From positions 1-64,000 of the forward strand of contig CAYTTR010000002.1 of assembly GCA_964440805.1 (NCBI GenBank): a DNA stretch of 64,000 nt, written 5' to 3'. This document shows positions 52,486 to 60,483 of the stretch, piece after piece (within the stretch, counting starts at the first letter, position 1; each line of letters opens with the position of its first letter). The translations under genes and the position numbers were made by a program. Origin of the DNA: CAYTTR01 sp964440805. GTDB lineage: Bacteria; Acidobacteriota; Aminicenantia; Aminicenantales; Aminicenantaceae. Under the pieces are notes generated by a model. It made no database searches and was not told the origin of the DNA. It saw nothing but the letters and a program-made list of their open reading frames with translations.

Positions 52486-55400
52486 GATTTCCTTCCTAAA
52501 GCTTTTTTTCCGTCCTTGGTCTCCAACTCGCACCTCATACACCGGCGGGCTTCCTGGCGAGCTCCTTTCTCTGTCAGTCCCATCTCCACTTCCTTGAAAT
52601 TCTTGTGCCTTTCTTCGGGACTGAGTCTAAGCATTTCAGGGCGATTGGTCCGGCCTAATTCTTCCTCAGTCAATTCAACAGGTTCGATATACCTTGAAGG
52701 TCTGCTAAGGGTATATGATTTTTTAGATTTTTTATTCTGTAAATATTGATCTATGGAAGAAGCAGCCAGTTTTCCGGCAGCGATAGCTTTTATAACCGAA
52801 CTTGGCCCGGTGACCACATCGCCGCCGGCAAAAACTCCCTCTCTTGAAGTAGCCAGGGTTTCTTCATCGACGGATAGAGTCTTCCATGAAGTGATCTCAA
52901 ATGAATTTTTTTCTTCAATAAAAGAAATGTCAGGTCGTTCTCCGATGGCGGGAACGAGTGTATCCAGATCGATTCTGAATTCTGAGCCTTTAACCGGTAA
53001 AGGACGTCTTCTTCCACTAACATCTTTTTCCCCGAGTTTCATCCGGATGCATTCAACTCCAACTACTTTCCCGTTCCGGGTGAGTATCTGTTGAGGAGCT
53101 ACTAAGAACTGGATTTCAATTCCTTCTTCCAGAGCGCTTTCAATCTCTTCTTCATAAGCCGGCATTTCTTTTCTTGTTCTCCGGTAAAGGATGATGACTT
53201 TTTCAGTGTTGTTATTCCTTGTAGCCACCCGGGCTACGTCGATGGCAGCATTGCCGCCGCCGATGATTCCAACTTTTTTACCCAGATCAACTTCCTGGCC
53301 GAGATTGACTTTTTTCAGAAGCTTTAGTGCCTGAATTACTCCTTGTGTCTCCTCTCCAGGAATGTTGAGCCTCATTGATTTGTGGGCTCCGGTGGCTATG
53401 AAGACTGCTTCATAACCTGCGGAGAGCATTTCATCAAGAGTAAAATCTTTTCCCAGTGCTTGATTTGTTTTGATTTCCAGTCCGAATTTTGAAATATACT
53501 CTATATCCCTGTTTAAAATGGATTTAGGCAATCTGTGTTCAGGGATTCCTGTGGCCAGCATACCACCAGGAACAGGTTGAGATTCAAAAATGGTTACTTG
53601 GTAACCGTTGAGTGTCAAATAATAACCGGCGGATAGTCCGGCCGGGCCGGAGCCGATTATGGCAACCTTTTTGTTCCTTGAAGATTTTTTTTCCGGGGGG
53701 GAAGGCTTAGCTCCTGTAGCTTCTGCCCAATCCATGACATATCTTTTCAAAGCCCTGATGGCAATGGGATCGCCCAGTTCGCCAGCCCGGCAGACAGATT
53801 CGCATTGGTGGTCGCAAACCCGTCCGCAAACAGAAGGAAGGGGATTGTCTGTCCGTATGATGTTTAGAGCTTCCTGTAATCGTCCTTGAGCTGTTAAAGC
53901 AATATAAACCGAGGCCTGCTGGTCCACTGGGCAAATGTATTGGCAGGGAGCTGAAACGATTTCTTTACAGGCCAGAGCCGGGCATTTTTTGCGGATAATA
54001 TGTTCTTCATATTCTTCCTTGAAATACTTCAAGGTAGACAGAACCGGATTGGCCGCTGTCTGGCCTAAGCCGCATAAACTGGCGTCTTTAACTGCTCTGG
54101 CCAGTTGCTCCAGGAGTTCGGTGTCTCCCTTCTTACCGATTCCTTCGGTGATATCAGAAACGATTTCCCACATCCGCTGGGTTCCTTCCCGGCAAGAGAG
54201 ACATTTGCCGCAGGATTCATCCCGGAGAAAGTTAAGGAAATATTTGGCTACATCCACCATGCAGGTATCCTCGTCCATGACAATCATGCCGCCTGAGCCC
54301 ATGATAGAACCAGCCTCGGTGAGGCTTTCATAATCAATTGGGAGGTCAAGCTTATCAGCAGGCAGGCAGCCCCCCGAGGGGCCTCCTGTCTGGACTGCCT
54401 TGAAGGCTTTTCCTCTTGGAGTTCCGCCGCCGATATCCTGAATGACTTCTCTTAAAGTGATTCCCATAGGGACTTCCACTAAACCGGTATTGTTTATTTT
54501 CCCTACCAGAGAAAAGATTTTTGTGCCCTTGCTGCCTTCGGTCCCAATTGAGGAAAACCAGCCGGCTCCATTTTTAATAATAAGAGGGATATTGGCCCAT
54601 GTTTCTACATTATTTATATTGGTAGGTTTATTCCACAAGCCTTTGAGAGCAGGAAAAGGAGGTCGCTGTCTTGGTTCTCCTACTTTTCCCTCTATAGAGG
54701 CAATTAAGGCGGTTTCCTCGCCACAAACAAAAGCTCCGGCCCCTTTAGAGATGTGAACAGTGAAACTGAAATCAGTGCTCAGAATATTCTCTCCCAGAAG
54801 CCCCATTTCTTCTGCTTTCTCTATGGCCAGGGTTATGTTGTGGAGAGCTAAGGGATACTCATCCCTGATGTAAATGAAGCCTTCGCCGGCTCCAATTGCG
54901 AAAGCACCAATAATCATTCCCTCAAGAACCCGGTGAGGATTTCCTTCCATCAGGCTGCGGTCCATGTAGGCACCGGGATCACCTTCGTCAGCATTACAGA
55001 TGACATACTTGGTCGTGTCTTTGGCTTTTCGGGCAAAGAGCCACTTTGTTCCTGTGTTAAATCCAGCTCCTCCGCGTCCTCTCAGGCCTGACTTGGTCAC
55101 TGTTTCGATAACTTCTTCCGGGTTCATTGACGACAGGACCTTGGTTAAAGAGCTATAGCCCCCGATAGAGAAGTAATCATCGATATCAGTGGGATCGATT
55201 AGAGAGTTGTCCCCCAGGACGATTTTTTTTTGTTTCTTATAGAAAGGGATTTCTTCTTCTTTAACCAGTTTTTCTCCTGTTGCTGGATCAACATATAGGA
55301 GGTTTTCCATAATTTTGCCTTCTTGAATAGTATTAATGAGAATCTTTTCACTATCGTCAGGCTGGACATGCTGGTAGAAAATATTCTGCGGCTGGATGAT

Positions 55401-55646
55401 TATATTCGGCTCGGCCTCACAGAAGCCATGGCAGCCGGTGACTTTTAGTTTGATTTTCCCATCAAAATTATTTTGCTGGATAGCTTTCTCAAGAGCAGTG
55501 ATGACTCTCATGGCTCCTCGGGCTTGTCCACATGTACCGGCGGAGACTGTCAGAACAGGCAAGGTTTCTTTTTTTCTTTCCTCAATCTTTGCCCTGATTA
55601 AATTTTCCAAGTCCTTAATGGATTGAATTTTCTTTTTGGCACTCAT
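52482..55646 (-). CDS. NuoF-GltD fusion: NAD(P)H-dependent flavin/iron-sulfur oxidoreductase
   Basis: This is a 1054-residue fusion. Residues 30-110 form a thioredoxin-like ferredoxin-type domain (Cys39, Cys72, Cys76). Residues 135-545 are NuoF: FMN/NADH loop LRGRGGAGFNTGTKW near 188, SLBB-type region, and [4Fe-4S] ligands Cys479, 482, 485, 525. Residues 550-970 resemble GltD/NfnB: N-terminal cysteines 568, 572, 607, 611, 615, 619, FAD motif IIGSGPAGLSAGYYL near 663, NADPH motif IIGGGNAAIDVA near 794. A RRCMRCE pair closes it. It can thus hold two nucleotide sites. It overlaps nuoE and the HoxU-like gene by 4 bases each. Confidence 0.92.
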   Translation of the reverse strand: MSAKKKIQSIKDLENLIRAKIEERKKETLPVLTVSAGTCGQARGAMRVITALEKAIQQNNFDGKIKLKVTGCHGFCEAEPNIIIQPQNIFYQHVQPDDSEKILINTIQEGKIMENLLYVDPATGEKLVKEEEIPFYKKQKKIVLGDNSLIDPTDIDDYFSIGGYSSLTKVLSSMNPEEVIETVTKSGLRGRGGAGFNTGTKWLFARKAKDTTKYVICNADEGDPGAYMDRSLMEGNPHRVLEGMIIGAFAIGAGEGFIYIRDEYPLALHNITLAIEKAEEMGLLGENILSTDFSFTVHISKGAGAFVCGEETALIASIEGKVGEPRQRPPFPALKGLWNKPTNINNVETWANIPLIIKNGAGWFSSIGTEGSKGTKIFSLVGKINNTGLVEVPMGITLREVIQDIGGGTPRGKAFKAVQTGGPSGGCLPADKLDLPIDYESLTEAGSIMGSGGMIVMDEDTCMVDVAKYFLNFLRDESCGKCLSCREGTQRMWEIVSDITEGIGKKGDTELLEQLARAVKDASLCGLGQTAANPVLSTLKYFKEEYEEHIIRKKCPALACKEIVSAPCQYICPVDQQASVYIALTAQGRLQEALNIIRTDNPLPSVCGRVCDHQCESVCRAGELGDPIAIRALKRYVMDWAEATGAKPSPPEKKSSRNKKVAIIGSGPAGLSAGYYLTLNGYQVTIFESQPVPGGMLATGIPEHRLPKSILNRDIEYISKFGLEIKTNQALGKDFTLDEMLSAGYEAVFIATGAHKSMRLNIPGEETQGVIQALKLLKKVNLGQEVDLGKKVGIIGGGNAAIDVARVATRNNNTEKVIILYRRTRKEMPAYEEEIESALEEGIEIQFLVAPQQILTRNGKVVGVECIRMKLGEKDVSGRRRPLPVKGSEFRIDLDTLVPAIGERPDISFIEEKNSFEITSWKTLSVDEETLATSREGVFAGGDVVTGPSSVIKAIAAGKLAASSIDQYLQNKKSKKSYTLSRPSRYIEPVELTEEELGRTNRPEMLRLSPEERHKNFKEVEMGLTEKGARQEARRCMRCELETKDGKKALGRKS

Positions 55647-56119
55647 TGTTTTTTCTCTTTTCCCCTGTGCTGCTTCAATATAGGTTCAACATTTCTAACG
55701 GTTGTCTGGGCGTGATAATTCCCGTCAACTACAACCACCGGGCCTATGGCGCAACACCCTAAACAAGCCACTGAATCAAGACTGAAGAGGCGGTCAGAAG
55801 TTGTTTGGCCGATTTCAATACCGAGCTTCCGCTCGAATTCTTCCAGGATTTTGGGAGCTCCCCTGACATGACAGGCAGTTCCCAGACAGACAGTCACCTG
55901 ATGTTTTCCTTTAGGTTGGAGGCTGAAAGAGCGGTAAAAAGTGGCCACGCCTATGATATCGATAAGGGGAATTTTGAGCGATTCGGAAGTGACTTTTAAA
56001 GCTTCCTGGGGAAGATAATTATACTCTGCCTGAATATCCTGGAGGATGGAAATGAGATATCTTTTCTGAAAGTCATGTTTGGCTATAAATGATTTGATTT
56101 TGGCGAGATTAACATTCAC
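55643..56119 (-). CDS. NuoE-like [2Fe-2S] subunit
   Basis: This 158-residue thioredoxin-fold ferredoxin is like the NADH dehydrogenase 24-kDa subunit. The cluster ligands are Cys78 and Cys83 (CLGTACHVRGA) and Cys119 and Cys123 (ACLGCCAIGP). The N-terminal helical part has LPQEALKVTSESLKIPLIDI, then VATFYRSFSLQPKGK. It is the first gene of the redox run nuoE-(NuoF-GltD)-HoxU-like-glutamate-synthase-like. A ribosome binding site GGAGG precedes the ATG. A strong promoter lies about 200 bases upstream. Confidence 0.93.
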   Translation of the reverse strand: MNVNLAKIKSFIAKHDFQKRYLISILQDIQAEYNYLPQEALKVTSESLKIPLIDIIGVATFYRSFSLQPKGKHQVTVCLGTACHVRGAPKILEEFERKLGIEIGQTTSDRLFSLDSVACLGCCAIGPVVVVDGNYHAQTTVRNVEPILKQHRGKEKKQ

Positions 56120-56323
56120 CAGTTCTCCTCCATTTTAGTAAATATGATCTATGGATGGATATTTAATTAATGTATGGAAAAAATTTGGCCTGAACAGTAA
56201 TGTTTGAGGATGAAAAGAAGGGAAACCAAGAAGACAGAAGTATGTTTGAATTTTATGAATCCTCCTCTTAACCCGGCCTTAAAGGCCTTTAATAAAAAAA
56301 GAAAAAAAATATGATAACAACTT

Positions 56324-56353
56324 TTTATACCAGATAGGATTTTTTAATGTCAA
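56324..56353 (-). promoter_or_regulatory. Promoter of the nuoE redox operon
   Basis: On the minus strand TTGACA (56353-56348), 18 bases, TATAAA (56329-56324). The predicted leader to the nuoE ATG (56119) is about 200 nt. The box lies only about 23 bases past the glnA stop. Within the leader a palindrome GGCCTTTAAGGCC (about 56273-56285) is followed by an orphan AGAGGAGG without a normal start codon. Confidence 0.65.
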
Positions 56354-56375
56354 GAAGTAATTGTTTTAAGATAAA

Positions 56376-57779
56376 TTAAAGGAAAGGTAAGTATTTTTTC
56401 ACTTCGTATTCACTTACCTGTTTATCAAATTCCTGAGAAACATGCTTTCTGTACTCCTCGACTTCCAATTTTTTATTGGCCAGGAATTTGGTGAAAATAT
56501 GATCTCCCAGGGTTTCTTTAAGAAGAGAACTTTTTTCCATAAGCTTTATTCCTTCTTCCAAATTTCCAGGCAGGGTTTTGATATTGAACTTACGTTGCCG
56601 GGAAGAAGTCATCCGGTAGATATTTTCTTCAACCGGAGGAGGCATGGTATATTTCTTTTTAATTCCGTCTAGCCCGGCCATGAACATGGTGGAAAAAGCC
56701 AGGTAAAGGTTGCAAGAAGGATCAGGAGCTCGCAATTCGATGCGGGTGGCATTCTCTTTTCCTTTCTGATATTCAGGCACCCGGATATAAGCGGACCTGT
56801 TTTTCTGTCCCCAAGCTATATAAACAGGAGCCTCATAGCCCACAATCAAACGTTTATAAGAATTAACCCATTGGCATAAAACCGGACATATTTCCCGGGC
56901 ATGAACCATAAGCCCGGCAATATAGTGACGGGCAATTTCTGATAAATGGAAGCCATTTGCCTCATCAAAAAATAAATTTTTTCCGTTTCTCCAGAAAGAT
57001 TGGTGAACATGCATACCGCTTCCGTTTTGACCGTTAAGAGGTTTGGGCATAAAGGTAGCATATAGCCCGTGCATCCGGGCCGTTTTTTTAACCATATAGC
57101 GAAAAATCATTCCGATATCAGCCATTTCCAGGGCAGTGGTGTACATCAGGTCAATTTCATGCTGGCCGTGAGCCACTTCATGATGATCATATTCAGAAGT
57201 TATCCCCATTCTTCTTAGCAGAAGTTGAATCTCCTTGCGGATTTTACCGTGGCGGCCGGCAAAGAAATAGCCTCCATGGTCAAGGGGGGAGGCTTCTTTT
57301 TCTGAGGGGAAAAGGAAAAATTCCAGTTCTGGTCCCACTTTAAAATCCTCAAGACCATGTTCCTTCCTGGCTTTTTCAAGGGTTTTTTTCAGGATATAGC
57401 GGGAATCTCCTTCGTATGGTTTTCCTTCTGGGGTAAGAATATCTCCGAACATTACGGCTTCTCTCCAGCTTATTTCCGGATCAAAGCCTTTGTATTCCCA
57501 GGGTAAAACCCGGAAAGTGGATGCTTCAGGCCGAATGACAAGATCACTTTCTTCAATTCTGACCAGTCCCTCTACCGAAGAACCATCAAATCCTTTCCCT
57601 TCAGAGAAAGCCTTTTCCAGCTCTTCTTTGGGAATAGTGAAATCCATCTGTCTGCCCAGAATATCCGGAAAAATAATTCTGATAAATTCTATCCTATTTC
57701 CTGGATCCTGTATAAAGCGCAGAACATCTTCTTCATTAAGGAAACCGTATCCTTTGAATTCAGGGTTGTTAGGACTCAT
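56376..57779 (-). CDS. glnA: Glutamine synthetase, type I
   Basis: This 467-residue enzyme converts glutamate, ammonia and ATP to glutamine. It has GKGFDGSSVEG near 72, GPELEFFLFPSE near 143, the ATP and metal motif HEVAHGQHEIDLMY, GSGMHVHQSFW near 260, NSYKRL near 310 and RIELRAPDPSCNLYLAF near 360. The adenylylation-site signature is not recognised at its usual place, so it may be regulated by feedback or transcription. It follows a GGAGGAAT ribosome binding site. It is divergent from the Lrp gene and reads toward the redox operon. Confidence 0.95.
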   Translation of the reverse strand: MSPNNPEFKGYGFLNEEDVLRFIQDPGNRIEFIRIIFPDILGRQMDFTIPKEELEKAFSEGKGFDGSSVEGLVRIEESDLVIRPEASTFRVLPWEYKGFDPEISWREAVMFGDILTPEGKPYEGDSRYILKKTLEKARKEHGLEDFKVGPELEFFLFPSEKEASPLDHGGYFFAGRHGKIRKEIQLLLRRMGITSEYDHHEVAHGQHEIDLMYTTALEMADIGMIFRYMVKKTARMHGLYATFMPKPLNGQNGSGMHVHQSFWRNGKNLFFDEANGFHLSEIARHYIAGLMVHAREICPVLCQWVNSYKRLIVGYEAPVYIAWGQKNRSAYIRVPEYQKGKENATRIELRAPDPSCNLYLAFSTMFMAGLDGIKKKYTMPPPVEENIYRMTSSRQRKFNIKTLPGNLEEGIKLMEKSSLLKETLGDHIFTKFLANKKLEVEEYRKHVSQEFDKQVSEYEVKKYLPFL

Positions 57780-57802
57780 GATTCCTCCTCTTTACTATTG
57801 CA

Positions 57803-57822
57803 TTAGTCATTTTAATTACTAA
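57803..57822. promoter_or_regulatory. Candidate Lrp/AsnC operator
   Basis: The dyad TTAGT-N10-ACTAA lies in the 136-bp space between glnA and the lrp-type gene. The AT-rich centre and the TAGT/ACTA half-sites resemble sites of Lrp-family proteins. It is close to the region where a glnA promoter (TTGACA at 57836-57841, minus strand) would act. No good -10 is seen for that -35. Confidence 0.45.
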
Positions 57823-57856
57823 ATAATGATATAATTGTCAATAATTTTTTTTAATA

Positions 57857-57885
57857 TTGAAACAAATATATCAATCTGCTATATA
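57857..57885 (+). promoter_or_regulatory. Candidate promoter of the Lrp-type regulator
   Basis: TTGAAA (57857-57862), 17 bases, TATATA (57880-57885), with the ATG at 57916 after AGGAGG. An isolated perfect TATAAT at 57830-57835 has no -35. Confidence 0.45.
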
Positions 57886-57915
57886 TTTTATAACAATAGT
57901 AATATAGGAGGTCTC

Positions 57916-58359
57916 ATGGTCGATGAATTGGAAAAAAAGATAATCCGCCTTTTAAACAAAAATGCCCGCCTTAGTTTCCGGGAAATTGCCAAGGAAGCCG
58001 GTACTTCAGTAACTGCTGTTATTCGCCGGATTAAGCACTTTGAAGAACAAGGAATAATAAAAGGGTATATTCCTGTTGTAGATCCAAAATATTTTGGCTT
58101 TGACCTGATAGCCATAATAGCTCTCCGTATTTCCAAGGGGAAGCTTTTGGAGACCCAGGAAAAAATTGCTGAAAATACTCAAATTATTGCAGTTTATGAT
58201 ATTACCGGAGAGTGGGATTCGCTGGCTATCGGTTATTTTCAAAACCGTGAAGATCTTAACAGTCTAATTAAAAGTATCCTGTCATTGCCTTATGTGGAGC
58301 GCTCTGTAACTCATATCGTTTTGAATGTGGTTAAGGAAGAGAGAAAGTTGTTAATTTAA
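57916..58359 (+). CDS. Lrp/AsnC-family transcriptional regulator
   Basis: The protein has 147 residues. The N-terminal winged helix has ELEKKIIRLLNKNARLSFRE then IAKEAGTSVTAVIRRIKHFE (residues 4-43), and a RAM ligand-binding domain follows (KYFGFDLIAIIALRI, DITGEWDSLAIGYFQNREDL). The start at 57916 follows AGGAGG at proper spacing; an upstream frame to 57835 is not protein-like. It is divergent from glnA, and a dyad lies between them, so control of glnA, and perhaps of the redox genes, by an amino acid is a reasonable inference. Confidence 0.93.
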   Translation: MVDELEKKIIRLLNKNARLSFREIAKEAGTSVTAVIRRIKHFEEQGIIKGYIPVVDPKYFGFDLIAIIALRISKGKLLETQEKIAENTQIIAVYDITGEWDSLAIGYFQNREDLNSLIKSILSLPYVERSVTHIVLNVVKEERKLLI

Positions 58360-58360
58360 A

Positions 58361-58498
58361 GGGGACGTTCCCCAAGGGGACACCTCTTTCTCAAGAAATG
58401 TATCTTATGGTTTTTAACGGTCCTTAGAAATTGATTGAATAAAGTTAAGTTAAATTTGACTTTTCTCTTTAAGAGGTGTCCCCTTGGGGAACGTCTCC
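58361..58498. repeat. Inverted doublet of REP-like palindromes (REPIN-like)
   Basis: The arms 58361-58388 and 58471-58498 match at 27 of 28 positions. Each arm contains its own palindrome GGGGACGTTCCCC followed by AAGGGGACACCTCTT. The spacer of about 80 bases is AT-rich without a gene. This is the structure expected of REP doublets moved by REP-associated tyrosine transposases, though no such transposase gene is in the window. It fills most of the gap between the Lrp gene and speD. Confidence 0.7.
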
Positions 58499-58574
58499 TA
58501 TCTTGACAGGATAGCAATTTCTGGCGTAAGTTAAGTTTTTGTTTTCTCTTTATAAAAAAAAAGGAGATAAAATA

Positions 58575-59030
58575 ATGTCACAAGAAACTCATTCTCCTAT
58601 TGGACATCATTACATAGCCGAAGCCTCGGGTTGCGATCCTGAGATTATCGGAAGCGTTGAAAAAGTGCAGCAAATTCTGGTCAAGGCTGCTGAAATTGCC
58701 GGTGCTCACGTATGGGCGGTTTCCTTCAGCCGGTTTCCTCCTCATGGAGTAAGCGGGGTGGTGGTGATCGCCGAATCGCATATCTCCACTCATACCTGGC
58801 CGGAATATGGCTACGGTGCTTTGGATATTTATACCTGTGGCAGCTCAGGAGACCCAGAAAAGGCCATTGCTTACGCGGTGGAGGCCTTTGGAGCCAAAAC
58901 TTCACATATAACAGAGATTACAAGGGGAATTGACGAAGGAGACAGGATCTTTTATCATAGTTTTGTTACCTGGGAAGAAGAATTTGAGAAAGAAAGGAAA
59001 AAGAAACAGAAAATCGATCTCAAAGAGTGA
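58575..59030 (+). CDS. speD: S-adenosylmethionine decarboxylase proenzyme
   Basis: This 151-residue pyruvoyl enzyme of spermidine synthesis is the class 1B prokaryotic type. The autocleavage site is Glu67-Ser68 in IAESHISTHTWPE, with the processing residues His73 and Cys88 in ALDIYTCGS. The start ATG 58575 follows AAAAAGGAG; the upstream frame to 58539 is not conserved. A charged C-terminal extension (EKERKKKQKIDLKE) is slightly long for the family. No speE gene is adjacent. Confidence 0.95.
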   Translation: MSQETHSPIGHHYIAEASGCDPEIIGSVEKVQQILVKAAEIAGAHVWAVSFSRFPPHGVSGVVVIAESHISTHTWPEYGYGALDIYTCGSSGDPEKAIAYAVEAFGAKTSHITEITRGIDEGDRIFYHSFVTWEEEFEKERKKKQKIDLKE

Positions 59031-59076
59031 GCCACTCTCTTCAGTGATTTAACTGATTTTATATCATTTGCAGTAA

Positions 59077-60471
59077 TTACTGCTCTCTGTAGACCCGGTT
59101 CACGTCAATTCTCAGTCTTTTGATCATTTCATTAAGAGTAGTAGGTTTAATCATTAAAATCTCAGCCGCCTTTTTTTGGATTCCGTTGGATTTTTTCAGG
59201 GCGTTGATAATGATTTTCCTTTGATAAGCCAAAAGTTGTTCTTTGAGTCCTCCCTGGATTTCTAAAGAAAGGGAATTCGGCTCTCTGTTTTGAGGATTAA
59301 GCATTGATGGAGGCAAAAGATCCCGGGTAATTATTTTGGATTTAGTCAGGACAATGGCCCGCTCAATAAGATTTTCCAGTTCTCTGACATTCCCTGGCCA
59401 GTTGTAATTCTCGAATATTTCCCAGACATCCTCTGAAACTCCGATTATTTCTTTTTTATTTTCTTCACTGTACTGGGAAATGAAATGCTTGACCAGGAGG
59501 GGGATATCTTCTTTCCTTTCCCGGAGAGGGGGAAGTTCAACTTTAATGACGTTGAGACGGTAGAAAAGATCTTCCCTGAATTTCTGCTCTTTGATTAGAT
59601 CTTCAAGATCTGTATTGGTAGCAGCGATAACTCTTACGTCAACCCGTATTGTCTTCGTCCCTCCGAGCCGCATGAATTCCCTGTCCTGCATTACTCTGAG
59701 AAGTTTTGCCTGGGTTTCCGGGTTAAGGGAAGAGATTTCGTCAAAGAATAAGGTTCCGTTATGGGCTACTTCAAAAAGACCTTTTTTTTCAGTGACTGCA
59801 CCGGTAAAAGCTCCTTTGACATGTCCAAAGAGGTGGCTTTCAAGAAGATCTGGAGGAAGAGAGCCGCTGTTAACTACAATAAACGGATTCTGAGTCCGAT
59901 TGCTATTTTGATGAATGGCCCTGGCGACCAGTTCTTTTCCGGTCCCGCTTTCTCCCATTATCAGCATGGTACTTCTGGTTGGAGCAGCTGCCTTGATGAG
60001 TTCGAAAACATTATTTATTGCCTGGCTCTTTCCAATGATCCTTTCAAATCTGTACTTTCGGCTTAGTTCATCTTTTAGCCGGAGGTTTTCTTCCTGAAGC
60101 CTTCGGTGCCGGAGAGCTCTCTGAACAGTAATCAGAAGTTCTTCGTGTTTAAAAGGTTTCTGAATGTAATCAAAGGCTCCGCTCTTCATGGCCTTGATAG
60201 CAGATTCGACCGAAGCATAAGCGGTAATGATGATGATCACTGCTAAGGGATCAATTTTCATCAATTCTGGAAGGACTTCCAGGCCGCTCATTCCAGGCAT
60301 TAGCAGGTCGAGAAGCACCAGATCATATTTTTTAGCTTTGTGTTTTTGGATGGCTTCTTCTCCGTTTGTCGAGCTTTCCACTTCGTATCCCTCGGAAATC
60401 AGGAAATCTCCCAACACTTCATGGATAATGGGTTCGTCATCAATGATGTGAATTGAAGCTTTCTTTGACAT
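59077..60471 (-). CDS. NtrC-family sigma-54 response regulator
   Basis: The protein has 464 residues. The receiver domain (1-120) has Asp10-Asp11-type acidic residues, the phosphorylation site Asp55 in LVLLDLLMPG and Lys in IQKPF. The AAA+ domain has GESGTGKELVARAIH near 167, GAFTGA near 218, FFDEISSL and GTKTIRVDVRVIAATNTDLE. The Fis-type helix-turn-helix is INALKKSNGIQKKAAEILMI. It lies 12 bases downstream of a large histidine kinase, which is its likely partner. It resembles AtoC/PilR-type regulators. Confidence 0.94.
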   Translation of the reverse strand: MSKKASIHIIDDEPIIHEVLGDFLISEGYEVESSTNGEEAIQKHKAKKYDLVLLDLLMPGMSGLEVLPELMKIDPLAVIIIITAYASVESAIKAMKSGAFDYIQKPFKHEELLITVQRALRHRRLQEENLRLKDELSRKYRFERIIGKSQAINNVFELIKAAAPTRSTMLIMGESGTGKELVARAIHQNSNRTQNPFIVVNSGSLPPDLLESHLFGHVKGAFTGAVTEKKGLFEVAHNGTLFFDEISSLNPETQAKLLRVMQDREFMRLGGTKTIRVDVRVIAATNTDLEDLIKEQKFREDLFYRLNVIKVELPPLRERKEDIPLLVKHFISQYSEENKKEIIGVSEDVWEIFENYNWPGNVRELENLIERAIVLTKSKIITRDLLPPSMLNPQNREPNSLSLEIQGGLKEQLLAYQRKIIINALKKSNGIQKKAAEILMIKPTTLNEMIKRLRIDVNRVYREQ

Positions 60472-60483
60472 GATCTTCTCTCT

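Noticed and set aside
51769..56119. Electron-bifurcating [FeFe]-hydrogenase (HydABC)
   Set aside because: The HoxU-like protein ends before any H-cluster domain, and no hydrogenase catalytic motif occurs in the window.
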